Shown: positions 32,189-40,825 of the stretch, one piece after another
How positions within the stretch are numbered: the first letter of the stretch is position 1
Layout: each line of letters starts with the position of its first letter
NCBI RefSeq assembly: GCF_002157835.1
Contig: NZ_CP020809.1
Span: forward strand, 3,224,001 to 3,288,000
DNA length: 64,000 bases
Direction: 5' to 3'
Origin: Mycobacterium dioxanotrophicus
Lineage (GTDB): Bacteria > Actinomycetota > Actinomycetes > Mycobacteriales > Mycobacteriaceae
Position numbers and translations under genes: made by a program
Notes under the pieces: model-generated
What the model was told of the DNA's origin: nothing
The model's input: only the letters and a program-made list of their open reading frames with translations
The model's database searches: none

Positions 32189-32671
32189 CTACATCGCGGC
32201 CAGCGCCGCGCCCAGCCGGCCGGCCAGATCTCCCCGCCCGTACTCGTAGAGCGGACCGCAGCCATCGGTGAGCACCCGGTTCAACCGTGCCATGCCGCGT
32301 GCGCTGACCGGTAGCGGCGCGTGCAGCCGCAACCTGATCGCGTCGATGACGGCCTCCGCAGCCGCGACGTTGGTGTGGTGCAACGGCACCCGCACCGACC
32401 ATGCGGTCGGGTCGGCGCTGGTCTGCGCCACGATCTCATGGAGCACGCGGGCGATCTCCTCGCGTTCGGTGATCGACGTCAGGCGCGCCGCGCGCATCGC
32501 GATGGCGCTGCCCGCAGGGGTCGGTGCGCCCACGGCCAACATGGCATCGAGTTTTGCGGCGTTGAGGCGTGCGAGCATGCGGGCCCGGATCGAGGGCCGT
32601 GCCATGGTCGGCGAATCTGCGGTGGGCGTGTGGGTGGGGACTGACGCCGCAGAAAATCGGTTGTCGCTCAT
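32189..32671 (-). CDS. Conserved hypothetical protein, 160 aa
   Basis: This is a soluble, mostly helical Ala/Arg-rich protein without signal peptide, Cys or membrane segments. Notable stretches are SIRARMLARLNAAKLDAMLAVG, TSITEREEIARVLHEIVAQ, VAAAEAVIDAIRLRLHAPLPVSARGMARLNRVLTDG and YGRGDLAGRLGAALAAM. I do not recognise the family. It is convergent with adhA (5 bp apart) and divergent from the CGNR gene. Confidence 0.8.
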   Translation of the reverse strand: MSDNRFSAASVPTHTPTADSPTMARPSIRARMLARLNAAKLDAMLAVGAPTPAGSAIAMRAARLTSITEREEIARVLHEIVAQTSADPTAWSVRVPLHHTNVAAAEAVIDAIRLRLHAPLPVSARGMARLNRVLTDGCGPLYEYGRGDLAGRLGAALAAM

Positions 32672-32713
32672 GGCCGCTACCTCGTAGTTTGCTCAATATC
32701 GGGTCTGTGAAAC

Positions 32714-32774
32714 GTGACTGGTGAAAACGCTACGCCGGTTACGGGTGACTGGTCAAACGATTTAGACGGTCACT
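32714..32774. promoter_or_regulatory. Candidate operator repeats upstream of the CGNR gene
   Basis: GTGACTGGT occurs at 32714-32722 and 32745-32753, 31 bp apart (about three helical turns), each followed by an A-rich stretch. GACGGTCAC at 32766-32774 is a near inverted copy. The cluster sits in the divergent promoter region just before the regulator start. Autoregulation is inferred. Confidence 0.4.
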
Positions 32775-32792
32775 CTGCGGTACCGTGGTGCC

Positions 32793-33356
32793 ATGACTGA
32801 GACCAAACCTGCCCCCTGGCCGCTGGCCCGGGTCCAAGCGCTGGTCAACACCGTCGAACTGCCCGCGGGTCCGGATCGGCTGGCCCGCGCCGACGAGGCC
32901 GCCCCATGGCTGATCGACCACGGTCTGCTGAGCGCGGGCGCCAGCCCCACGCCCGACGAATTGGAGTTTCTGCGCGAAGTTCGCGAAGGGCTGCGGGCGC
33001 TGCTGGTTCACAACGCCGGGGGCGCCGCGCCCGGGCCGCGCGCCCTGCGGCCACTGCGCGATGTTGCCCAAGGAGCCACGGCGCTGGCTGGGCTGGATGC
33101 CGACGGGCAGGTCACGCTGTCTGCGTCCGGTGACAGCCTGCGCGAGCGTCTCGTCGAACTTCTGGTGGTGATCCGCGACGCCCAGCGCGACGGCAGTTGG
33201 TCACGGCTCAAGGCATGTGCCAACGATGAATGCGCGTGGGCGTTCTACGACAGGTCTCGCAATCACGGCGGCATCTGGTGCGACATGGCCGACTGCGGCA
33301 ACAAGCTCAAGAATCGGGAGTTCCGGGCGCGCAGGCGCGCCGGAGGCGCGAGGTGA
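32793..33356 (+). CDS. CGNR zinc-finger domain protein, probable transcription regulator
   Basis: The 187-residue protein ends in a CGNR-type zinc finger: CANDECAWAFYDRSRNHGGIWCDMADCGNKLKNREFR, with four Cys and CGNK in place of CGNR. The N-terminal part (LVNTVELPAGPDRLARADEAAPWL, EVREGLRALLVHNAGG) matches the ABATE-like domain of this family. Such proteins are usually single-component stress regulators in actinobacteria. The stop codon lies in a short tandem repeat. Confidence 0.9.
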   Translation: MTETKPAPWPLARVQALVNTVELPAGPDRLARADEAAPWLIDHGLLSAGASPTPDELEFLREVREGLRALLVHNAGGAAPGPRALRPLRDVAQGATALAGLDADGQVTLSASGDSLRERLVELLVVIRDAQRDGSWSRLKACANDECAWAFYDRSRNHGGIWCDMADCGNKLKNREFRARRRAGGAR

Positions 33357-33382
33357 TTACCGCGCCGGAGGCGCGAGGTGAT
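33336..33382. repeat. 25-bp tandem duplication across the CGNR stop codon
   Basis: A 22-bp sequence beginning CGCGCCGGAGGCGCGAGGTG is repeated at 33336-33357 and 33361-33382 with a 25-bp period. A third partial copy (GGCGCCGGAGGATC) follows at about 33386. The first copy contains the CGNR gene stop codon. It fits a replication-slippage duplication. Confidence 0.85.
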
Positions 33383-33397
33383 GCGGGCGCCGGAGGA

Positions 33398-34156
33398 TCA
33401 GGTCGACAGGTGCCAGACGACCGCCGCGGCCAACGCGCCCAGCCCGTTCAATGACCAGTGCAGGGCGATCGGCGCGAGCAGGCTGCCGCTGCGTCGCCGC
33501 AACCAGGTGAACACGAATCCGGCGACCGCGGTGGCGATCACGGCCATGACGACCCCGGCCACCATGCCGAAGAACCCGCCCCCGAGCAGCCGGGTGAATC
33601 CCACGTTGCCGCTGGTCAGGCCGAGGGAACTGGCGATGTGCCACAGCCCGAACAGCAGAGAACCGGCCGCGGCGACACCGCGGAACCCCCAGGCCCGGTC
33701 GAGCGCGCCGTGTAGGACGCCGCGGAAGGCCAGTTCCTCGGGGATCACGGTCTGCAACGGGATGATCACCATCGAGGCGATCAATGCGCCGGAGATGGTC
33801 GCGTAGTGATTATTCATGAACATCGGCCGTGTCCACGGCAACAGTGCGCCGATCGCGATCACCGTCAGCACCAGCGCCACCGCCGCCAGCGCGTAACCGG
33901 CGCCTGAACGCCAGTGCTCGCGGCTCAGTCCCAGCTCGGCCCATCCCAGACCGCGTGCCCGCACCAGGACCAGCAATCCGATCGCCGCCGCAGGCACGGT
34001 GGCGATACTGGCCCACGGTGTGGTGAAGTGCGCGATCACATTCGTCAGCGTCAGCACCACCACCACGACACCGATATCGGCGTAGATGCGGAAGTGATGC
34101 AACGCCGACAGCTGGCCCACGAGGGGATGCTCGGCTACCGCGGCGTGGTCAGACAT
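33398..34156 (-). CDS. CPBP-family intramembrane metalloprotease (Rv1863c-like)
   Basis: The 252-residue polytopic membrane protein carries the CPBP (Abi/CAAX protease) glutamate motif EELAFRG in VIPEELAFRGVLHGALDRAWG. Further motifs are LLFGLWHIASSLG and a late APIALHWSLNGLG with the His/Asn element. The family cleaves prenylated or membrane proteins or acts in bacteriocin self-immunity; the substrate is unknown. It is the position match of Rv1863c. Confidence 0.9.
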   Translation of the reverse strand: MSDHAAVAEHPLVGQLSALHHFRIYADIGVVVVVLTLTNVIAHFTTPWASIATVPAAAIGLLVLVRARGLGWAELGLSREHWRSGAGYALAAVALVLTVIAIGALLPWTRPMFMNNHYATISGALIASMVIIPLQTVIPEELAFRGVLHGALDRAWGFRGVAAAGSLLFGLWHIASSLGLTSGNVGFTRLLGGGFFGMVAGVVMAVIATAVAGFVFTWLRRRSGSLLAPIALHWSLNGLGALAAAVVWHLST

Positions 34157-34194
34157 AACTTGCCCATCATACGGGCGCTACGCAATACCCCAGG

Positions 34195-36564
34195 TCACAT
34201 CCGTTCCCAGGTCCACCCCGAGATCGCCGGATCGTCTTCTCCGTGTTCGCGCGTGTAGCTGCGCGCGGCCAGCCGGGCATCGACCATCTCCTGCCGCAGT
34301 CCGGCGGCGCGGGCGGACAATCCGTCGACCCGATCGATGACGTCCATCACCAGGTGGAACCGGTCGAGGTCGTTGAGCATCACCATGTCGAACGGTGTCG
34401 TCGTGGTGCCCCGCTCCTTGAATCCCCGGACGTGCAGTTGGTCATGGTTGGCGTGCCGGTAGGCCAGCCGGTGGATCAGCCACGGATAGCCGTGATAGGC
34501 GAAGATGACGGGCTTGTCGGTGGTGAAGACCGAATCGAATTCCCGCTCGGACATGCCGTGCGGATGCTCTGACTCGGGTTGCAGCCGCATGATGTCGACG
34601 ACGTTGACCACCCGAACCTTCAGATCGGGCAGTCGGTGGCGCAGGATGTCGGCCGCGGCAAGGGTCTCCAGCGTCGGGATGTCACCGGCGCAGGCCAGCA
34701 CCACGTCGGGTTCGTCGGAGCCGGTGCTCGCCCATTCCCAGATGCCCAATCCCCGGGTGCAGTGGGCGATGGCCTCGTCCATGGTCAGGTAGGTCAGCGC
34801 CGGTTGCTTGCCCGCGACGATGACGTTGACGTAGTCGCGGCTGCGCAGGCAGTGGTCGGCGACCGAGAGCAGGGTGTTGGCATCCGGCGGGAGGTACACC
34901 CGCACCACCTCGGGTCGCTTGTTGGCCACATGATCGATGAACCCGGGGTCCTGGTGTGACGCGCCGTTGTGGTCCTGGCGCCAAACGTGCGAGGTCAGCA
35001 GGTAGTTCAGCGATGCGATGGGCCGCCGCCACGGCAGGTGCGAACTGCTGAACAGCCATTTGGCGTGCTGGTTGAGCATCGAGTCGACGATGTGCACGAA
35101 CGCCTCGTAGCAGTTGAACAGGCCGTGCCGGCCCGTCAGCAGATAGCCCTCCAGCCAGCCCTGGCACAGGTGTTCGGAGAGCACCTCCATCACCCGGCCG
35201 TCGGGCGAGAGGTGGTCGTCGCCGGGCTCGATCTCGGCCTGCCAGGCCCGATCCGTCGATTCGAACACCGACGCCAGCCGGTTGGACGCGGTTTCGTCGG
35301 GTCCCATCAACCGGAATCGGTCGGGGTTGCGGGTGATGACGTCGCGCAGGAACGCGCCGAGAACCCGGGTCGCCTCCGCGGTGGCGACTGCCGGCTCCTC
35401 GACGGCGACGGCGTAGTCGGTGAAGTCGGGCAGGTCGAGGTCACGCAACAGCAGCCCGCCGTTGGCGTGCGGGTTCGCGCTCATCCGCCGCCTGCCGGTC
35501 GGTGCGGCGGCGCGCAGCTCATCTCTCAGCGCCCCGGTTTCGTCGAACAGCTCCTCGGGGCGGTAGCTGCGCAGCCATTCGTCGAGTTGGGCCAGATGCT
35601 CGGGGTTGGTGCGGGTTTCCGACAGCGGTACCTGGTGTGAGCGCCACGTGCCCTCGACCTGTTTGCCGTCGACCTCGCTGGGGCCGGTCCAGCCCTTGGG
35701 GGTGCGCAGCACGATCATGGGCCACAGCGGGCGGCCGGGTTCGCCGTCGAGCCGCGCTGCGCGCTGGATCGCGGCGATCTGGTCGAAGGCCTCGTCGAAC
35801 GCGGTGGCCAGCTGCTGGTGCACATTTGCCGGATCGTCACCGGCGACCGTGATGGGCCGGTAGCCGTACCCGTAGAGCAGGGCGTCGAGTTCTTCGGCCG
35901 GAATGCGGGCAAGCACAGTGGGATTCGCGATTTTGTAGCCGTTGAGATGCAGGATCGGCAGCACCGCCCCGTCGGTCACCGGGTTGAGGAACTTGTTGGA
36001 ATGCCAACTGGCGGCCAGTGGCCCGGTCTCGGCCTCACCGTCGCCGATCACGCAGGCCACCACCAGATCGGGGTTGTCGAACGCGGCGCCGTAGGCGTGC
36101 ACCAGCGCGTAGCCCAGCTCGCCGCCCTCGTGGATGGAGCCCGGCGTCTCGGCCGCGACGTGGCTGGGAATTCCGCCGGGAAAAGAGAACTGCCGGAACA
36201 GCTTTCGCAGGCCGTCGGCGTCTTCGCCGATGCCCGTGTATACCTCGCTGTAGGTGCGTTCCAAGTAGGCGTTGGCGACCAGTCCCGGGCCGCCGTGACC
36301 CGGCCCGGTGATGTAGATGACGTCGGAGTCCCGCTCGCGGATGATGCGGTTGAGATGGGCGTAGATGAGGTTGAGTCCCGGCGTGGTGCCCCAGTGCCCC
36401 AGTAGGCGGGGTTTGACGTGCTCGGCCACCAGCGGTTCGCGCAGCAGTGGGTTGTCCAGCAGGTAGATCTGGCCGACCGAGAGATAATTGGCGGCCCGCC
36501 AATAAGAATCGATGAGCGTCAGTTCGGCATCGGACAGCGTAGGGGTGAGCGCCTGTGCAGTCAT
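34195..36564 (-). CDS. xfp: Xylulose-5-phosphate/fructose-6-phosphate phosphoketolase
   Basis: The 789-residue thiamine-diphosphate enzyme splits xylulose-5-phosphate (and often fructose-6-phosphate) with phosphate into acetyl phosphate and glyceraldehyde-3-phosphate or erythrose-4-phosphate. Conserved stretches are [59 protein letters not shown] and [16 protein letters not shown]. Length is typical. The polyol cluster 3 kb away would produce xylulose-5-phosphate if its kinase is a xylulokinase, so the two could be functionally linked; that is inference. Confidence 0.96.
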   Translation of the reverse strand: MTAQALTPTLSDAELTLIDSYWRAANYLSVGQIYLLDNPLLREPLVAEHVKPRLLGHWGTTPGLNLIYAHLNRIIRERDSDVIYITGPGHGGPGLVANAYLERTYSEVYTGIGEDADGLRKLFRQFSFPGGIPSHVAAETPGSIHEGGELGYALVHAYGAAFDNPDLVVACVIGDGEAETGPLAASWHSNKFLNPVTDGAVLPILHLNGYKIANPTVLARIPAEELDALLYGYGYRPITVAGDDPANVHQQLATAFDEAFDQIAAIQRAARLDGEPGRPLWPMIVLRTPKGWTGPSEVDGKQVEGTWRSHQVPLSETRTNPEHLAQLDEWLRSYRPEELFDETGALRDELRAAAPTGRRRMSANPHANGGLLLRDLDLPDFTDYAVAVEEPAVATAEATRVLGAFLRDVITRNPDRFRLMGPDETASNRLASVFESTDRAWQAEIEPGDDHLSPDGRVMEVLSEHLCQGWLEGYLLTGRHGLFNCYEAFVHIVDSMLNQHAKWLFSSSHLPWRRPIASLNYLLTSHVWRQDHNGASHQDPGFIDHVANKRPEVVRVYLPPDANTLLSVADHCLRSRDYVNVIVAGKQPALTYLTMDEAIAHCTRGLGIWEWASTGSDEPDVVLACAGDIPTLETLAAADILRHRLPDLKVRVVNVVDIMRLQPESEHPHGMSEREFDSVFTTDKPVIFAYHGYPWLIHRLAYRHANHDQLHVRGFKERGTTTTPFDMVMLNDLDRFHLVMDVIDRVDGLSARAAGLRQEMVDARLAARSYTREHGEDDPAISGWTWERM

Positions 36565-36669
36565 CTATCCCATCATGGCCCCGATCGGTGAACAGTGGGT
36601 GAGAATTATTGACGCCGACGGCGGCGATGTCGCGAATCGTCGTGGCCGCCGGCCGGATATGGTGCACCG

Positions 36670-38145
36670 ATGCCCACCGACCCAAGGACGCCGGTACTCG
36701 TCGGGTACGGCCAGGTCAATCAGCGCGACGAGAACCCCGGTCGGGAACCGGTCGATCTGATGGTGGCGGCGGCCCGCAACGCCGCGGACCCACGGGTGCT
36801 GGAGGCCGTGGATTCCGTCCGCATCGTCAACCTGTTGTCGTGGCGCTATCGCGATCCGGGACGGTTGTTGGCACATCGGATCGGTGCCCGCAATGCGTCG
36901 ACGCGCTACACGGGGATCGGTGGCAACGTGCCCCAGACCTTGGTCAACGAGGCGTGCCGGGACGTGCAGGCAGGCCGGGCCGGTGCGGTGCTCATCGCGG
37001 GTGCCGAAACCTGGCGCACGCGTAGCCGTCTGCGGGCTCGTGGTGTCAAGCCCGACTGGACCCGTCAGGACGAATCCGTGCCGTTGGCGCCAGGCAGCGA
37101 TGACGGCGTGCCGATGGCCGGCGACGCCGAGATCCGGATCATGCTCGACCGCCCGGCGTATGTGTATCCGATGTTCGAGCAAGCGGTGCGGATCGCGGCA
37201 GGGGAGACTCCGGATGTCCATCGGCACCGCATCGGCGAACTGTGGTCGCACTTCAGCGCGGTTGCCGCGGGCAACCCACACGCCTGGACCACCGAACGGT
37301 TCACGGCCGAGCAGATCACCGAACCCGGACCGGACAACCGGATGATCAGCTGGCCCTATACCAAGTTGATGAACTCCAACAACATGGTGGATCAGGGTGC
37401 GGCCCTGATCCTCACGTCGGTTCAGACGGCGCAGTATCTCCAGATACCCAGGGACCGTTGGGTTTTCCCGCACGCGGGGACCGATGCGCACGATACGTAC
37501 GCGATCGGGGAGCGCGCGGAATTCTTCCGGTCCCCGGCGATCCGCATCGCCGGGCGCCGGGTGCTTGAGCTGGCTGGTCTCGGCGTCGACGAGGTGGACC
37601 TGGTCGACGTGTACTCGTGCTTCCCGTCGGCGGTGCAGGTAGCCGCGGCCGAACTCGGCCTGCCGCTGCGGGATCCGACGCGGCCGCTGACCGTCACCGG
37701 CGGGCTGAGCTTCGCGGGCGGACCGTGGAACAACTACGTCACGCACTCGATCGCGACGATGGCCGAGCAGTTGGTGGCCCGCCCGGGAACGCGCGGCTTG
37801 ATCACCGCCAACGGTGGTTATCTGACCAAGCACAGTTTCGGGGTCTATGGCACCGAACCGCCCCGCGATGAATTCCGTTGGGAGGACGTGCAATCCGCGG
37901 TCGACCGGGAACCCACCCGCCGGCTGGCGGTCGAGTGGTCGGGCGTCGGCACCGTCGAATCGTGGACCACGCCGTTCCAGCGCGACGGCACGCCCGAGAA
38001 GGCCTATCTGGCTGTGCGAACGCCCGACGACGCGCGCACCCTGGCGCTGATCACCGACTCGTCCGACGCGGCCGCGACGGTGGCCGGTGACATCGCCGGG
38101 GCCAAGGTCACCGTCCACGCCGACGGCACCGCGAACCTGCTCTGA
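36670..38145 (+). CDS. Thiolase-like acetyl-CoA acetyltransferase (Rv1867-like)
   Basis: The 491-residue protein starts MPTDPRTPVLVGYGQVNQRDENPGREPVDLMV. It has thiolase-superfamily features, including NEACRDVQAGRAGAVLIAGAETW around the expected nucleophile, DVYSCFPSAVQ and GGLSFAGGPWNNYVTHSIATM. A C-terminal domain of about 90 residues (TRRLAVEWSGVGTVESWTTPF) resembles an OB-like add-on seen in such proteins. The substrate is unknown. It is convergent with the SorC-type regulator, 7 bp apart. Confidence 0.88.
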   Translation: MPTDPRTPVLVGYGQVNQRDENPGREPVDLMVAAARNAADPRVLEAVDSVRIVNLLSWRYRDPGRLLAHRIGARNASTRYTGIGGNVPQTLVNEACRDVQAGRAGAVLIAGAETWRTRSRLRARGVKPDWTRQDESVPLAPGSDDGVPMAGDAEIRIMLDRPAYVYPMFEQAVRIAAGETPDVHRHRIGELWSHFSAVAAGNPHAWTTERFTAEQITEPGPDNRMISWPYTKLMNSNNMVDQGAALILTSVQTAQYLQIPRDRWVFPHAGTDAHDTYAIGERAEFFRSPAIRIAGRRVLELAGLGVDEVDLVDVYSCFPSAVQVAAAELGLPLRDPTRPLTVTGGLSFAGGPWNNYVTHSIATMAEQLVARPGTRGLITANGGYLTKHSFGVYGTEPPRDEFRWEDVQSAVDREPTRRLAVEWSGVGTVESWTTPFQRDGTPEKAYLAVRTPDDARTLALITDSSDAAATVAGDIAGAKVTVHADGTANLL

Positions 38146-38152
38146 ATGGCGC

Positions 38153-39067
38153 TCAGCCGAGGATCGCGGCGGCGATCTCGGAATCGGTGACCAGCGCCGA
38201 CACCATCCCGGAGCGCAGCACGGCGCGCGTGGCGGCGATCTTCTCCGCGCCGGTGGCGAGCGCGATGACCGTGGGAATGGCGCGCAAGGTGGCCTCGTCG
38301 ATGCCCATGCGCCGGTCGTCGAGGCCGGGCAGGCGGTGGCCGTCGGCGTCGAGCAGCAGCGCGCACGTCTCGGCGCACACGCCGCCCGTGGTGAACTCGC
38401 GGACCTCGGCGTCCGACAGCGAGGCGTAGACCTGGGAGGCGCCTTGGGTCCAGGCGCCGACCGACACCAGCGCGCAGCTGACCCGCGGGTAGCGGGCGAA
38501 GGTGTCCTGGATCTGCTGGTTGCCGGCCAGGCTGGCGGCGGTACGCGCGTCGGAGACCACCAGCGGCGCGTACAGCGGCCAGGGGGTTCCGCCGCTGACC
38601 TCGCTGATCCGCCGGACCAGATCGGCGCCGTTGTGGGTGATCGCCCCGGCCATGCCGGTGAGCTGGACGACATCGCAGGGCGGCAGGGTGGTGAGGTGAT
38701 CGGCGATGCGGGCCAGGGTGCGCCCGCAGTCGACGCCGATGACGTCCCCGTCGCGCAGAACCGATTGCAGCAGTTCGGCGGTCGCCCGGGTGACCGCGTC
38801 GACCCGGTCGCCGGAGTCGGCGGAGGTGACGGCGTAGGCGTGCTGCAGTCCGAACCGGGTCTGTAGCGCCGAGGACAGCGCGACGTCGATGGAACCGGGG
38901 TCGTGGATCTTGATCTCCACCATGCCCGACGCGACCGCCTCGTCGAGCTCGCGCGCCACCTTGAACCGCGAGATGCCGAGTTCGTCGGCGATCTGGATGC
39001 GCGTGCGGCCCTCCAGGTAGTAGCGCCGGGCGATCATCGCCCGCTGGAACAGCTCGTCCGGCCCCAC
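38153..39067 (-). CDS. SorC/DeoR-type sugar-binding transcriptional regulator
   Basis: The 304-residue form starts at GTG 39067, 8 bp after GGAAGGGGG; an ATG 14 codons upstream (39109) lies in the operator palindrome and is less likely. An N-terminal helix-turn-helix (LEGRTRIQIADELGISRFKVARELDEAV) is followed by the SorC sugar-phosphate-binding domain (LRDGDVIGVDCGRTLARIADHL, VVQLTGMAGA, GVCAETCALLLDADG, VIALATGAEKIAATRAVLRSGMVSALVTD). It is divergent from the polyol operon and probably controls it, with a phosphorylated sugar as effector. Confidence 0.9.
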   Translation of the reverse strand: MGPDELFQRAMIARRYYLEGRTRIQIADELGISRFKVARELDEAVASGMVEIKIHDPGSIDVALSSALQTRFGLQHAYAVTSADSGDRVDAVTRATAELLQSVLRDGDVIGVDCGRTLARIADHLTTLPPCDVVQLTGMAGAITHNGADLVRRISEVSGGTPWPLYAPLVVSDARTAASLAGNQQIQDTFARYPRVSCALVSVGAWTQGASQVYASLSDAEVREFTTGGVCAETCALLLDADGHRLPGLDDRRMGIDEATLRAIPTVIALATGAEKIAATRAVLRSGMVSALVTDSEIAAAILG

Positions 39068-39102
39068 GCATGCCCCCTTCCGGACTCGCGCGGCCGACAG
39101 AA

Positions 39103-39196
39103 TGCACATATGTGCAGCCGCATTGACATATGAGCATAGAGCACTGCATGATCCGAGTCACAGTTGATCAGATGAGGATCTTGAATATCAGATGAG
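39103..39196. promoter_or_regulatory. Candidate SorC-type operator cluster for the polyol operon
   Basis: A perfect 14-bp palindrome TGCACATATGTGCA lies at 39103-39116. A degenerate copy TGACATATGAGCA follows at 39125-39137, centres 20 bp apart. ATCAGATGAG then occurs at 39167-39176 and 39187-39196, again 20 bp apart. Two-helical-turn spacing suggests side-by-side binding of an oligomeric regulator in this divergent promoter region. Confidence 0.6.
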
Positions 39197-39295
39197 CGGA
39201 GGCGACCAGCGGATGACCGTCGAGGACGAGACCGTTCCGGTCGCCCCGACCGGCGCGGTGTGGTCACGTGAATCCGCGGCTCCGTTGGTACGGGC

Positions 39296-40825
39296 ATGAC
39301 CGAAGATGCTGTGCTGGGCGTGGATTCGTCCACTCAGTCGTGCAAGGTCGAGATTCGCGAGCTGGCCACCGGACGGTTGCTCGGGTCCGGATCGGCCGCC
39401 CATCCGCCCGCGTTCCCGCCATGCAGCGAACAGCACCCGCAGGACTGGGTCGGTGCGTTCATCGAGGCGACCCGTGCCGCACTGGCCGCATGCACCGTCA
39501 CCCCGGCGATCCGGTCCATCTCGGTGGCCGCCCAGTGCCACGGTCTGGTCCTGCTCGACGCGCACGGCGAGCCGCTGCGGGCGGCCAAGCTCTGGAACGA
39601 CACCACCGCGGCGCCGAACCTCGCCGCTCTGGTCGACCGCATCGGGTCCGGACGCTGGATCCGCAGTGTCGGCTCACTGCCGACCGCGGCGTTCACCATC
39701 GCCAAACTGGCGTGGCTGGCCGCGCACGAACCCGCGACGCTGGATCGGGCCGCCACCCTGCTGCTGCCGCACGACTACCTGACCTACTGGCTGACCGGTG
39801 CGCGGGTCACCGACCGCTCCGACGCGTCGGGCACCGGATACTTCAACACCGATGCGGGGCAATGGATCCCGGGTTACCTCGATCTGGCCGGCGGCCCGCG
39901 GGACTGGTCGGCGATGCTGCCGACGGTCCTTGGGCCATGTCGGCCTGCCGGCACCCTGACGGCGGCGGCCGCAACGGCACTGGGCCTCGACGCCGGGATC
40001 ACCGTGGCACCCGGCGGCGGTGATCAGCACGCGGCGTATCTGGGCCTCGGTCTCGACGACGGTGACCAGTACATCGGCATCGGGACCTCCGGCGTCGTCG
40101 CAACATCTCGGCGCGCACCGGTTTTCGATCCGACCGGGATGGTCGACGGCGTGGCCGACCTCACCGGCGGTTACCTGCCGTTGGTCAGCACGCTCAATGC
40201 GGCCCGGGTAGGTGAGGTCGCGGCCCGGCTGCTCGGTACCGATCTGCCCGGGTTGGCCGAGCTGGCGCTGGCCGCCGGTGATGCGCCAGGCCCGGTGCTG
40301 GTCCCGTTCCTCGACGGCGAGCGCAAACCCGACCGTCCCGACGCGCGCGGCGGCCTGGTCGATGTCACCAGTCACACCACCAGGGAAGAACTGGCCAGAG
40401 CCTTCGTCGAAGGTCCGCTGCTGTCCTTGATGAACGCGCGGGATCATCTGCGCGCGTGCAACGTCGACCTCGGCGGTGCTGCCGTCGCGGTCGGTGGGGG
40501 CACCCGGTCGGTGGCGACGTTGCAGCTGCTCGCCGATCTGCTCGATGACGAAGTGACCGTGCTCGACGCCGACGAGGCGACCGCCCGCGGCGCGTGCGTC
40601 CAGGCCGCTGCGGTCGCGGGGGAGATGGACGTCGCGGGACTCGTCGAGCTGGCCAAACGCTGGCAACCACCGGTACGGGCCCGCGTCGCACCCCGGCACC
40701 ACCGCCGTGACCTCACCGCCCTTCGAGCCCGGTGGGCCGAGGTGGCCCGCTCGCCGCTCCTGGATTCCGGCGGGCCCGCGCTACTCACCCCAAGCCCAGA
40801 CCACCGAGAGGAGACAGTCAGATGA
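39296..40825 (+). CDS. FGGY-family carbohydrate kinase, xylulokinase-like
   Basis: The 509-residue sugar kinase has the two-domain FGGY fold. Visible are the phosphate-1 motif (LGVDSSTQSCKVEI), VAAQCHGLVLLD, GGGDQHAAYLGLGL, GTSGVVATS and the adenosine motif VGGGTRSVATLQLLADLL. It is most like xylulokinases, which phosphorylate D-xylulose. It is the first gene of the polyol operon and overlaps the next gene by 4 bp (ATGA). Erythrulose or ribulose are alternative substrates. Confidence 0.9.
   Translation: MTEDAVLGVDSSTQSCKVEIRELATGRLLGSGSAAHPPAFPPCSEQHPQDWVGAFIEATRAALAACTVTPAIRSISVAAQCHGLVLLDAHGEPLRAAKLWNDTTAAPNLAALVDRIGSGRWIRSVGSLPTAAFTIAKLAWLAAHEPATLDRAATLLLPHDYLTYWLTGARVTDRSDASGTGYFNTDAGQWIPGYLDLAGGPRDWSAMLPTVLGPCRPAGTLTAAAATALGLDAGITVAPGGGDQHAAYLGLGLDDGDQYIGIGTSGVVATSRRAPVFDPTGMVDGVADLTGGYLPLVSTLNAARVGEVAARLLGTDLPGLAELALAAGDAPGPVLVPFLDGERKPDRPDARGGLVDVTSHTTREELARAFVEGPLLSLMNARDHLRACNVDLGGAAVAVGGGTRSVATLQLLADLLDDEVTVLDADEATARGACVQAAAVAGEMDVAGLVELAKRWQPPVRARVAPRHHRRDLTALRARWAEVARSPLLDSGGPALLTPSPDHREETVR

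Noticed and set aside
38110..38155. A terminator between the thiolase-like gene and the SorC regulator
   Set aside because: Only a 7-bp spacer separates the stop codons and no stable hairpin was found.
36565..38673. A 702-codon minus-strand frame opposite the thiolase-like gene
   Set aside because: It runs through the 3' part of the SorC regulator in another frame and is low-complexity; the + strand gene is well supported.
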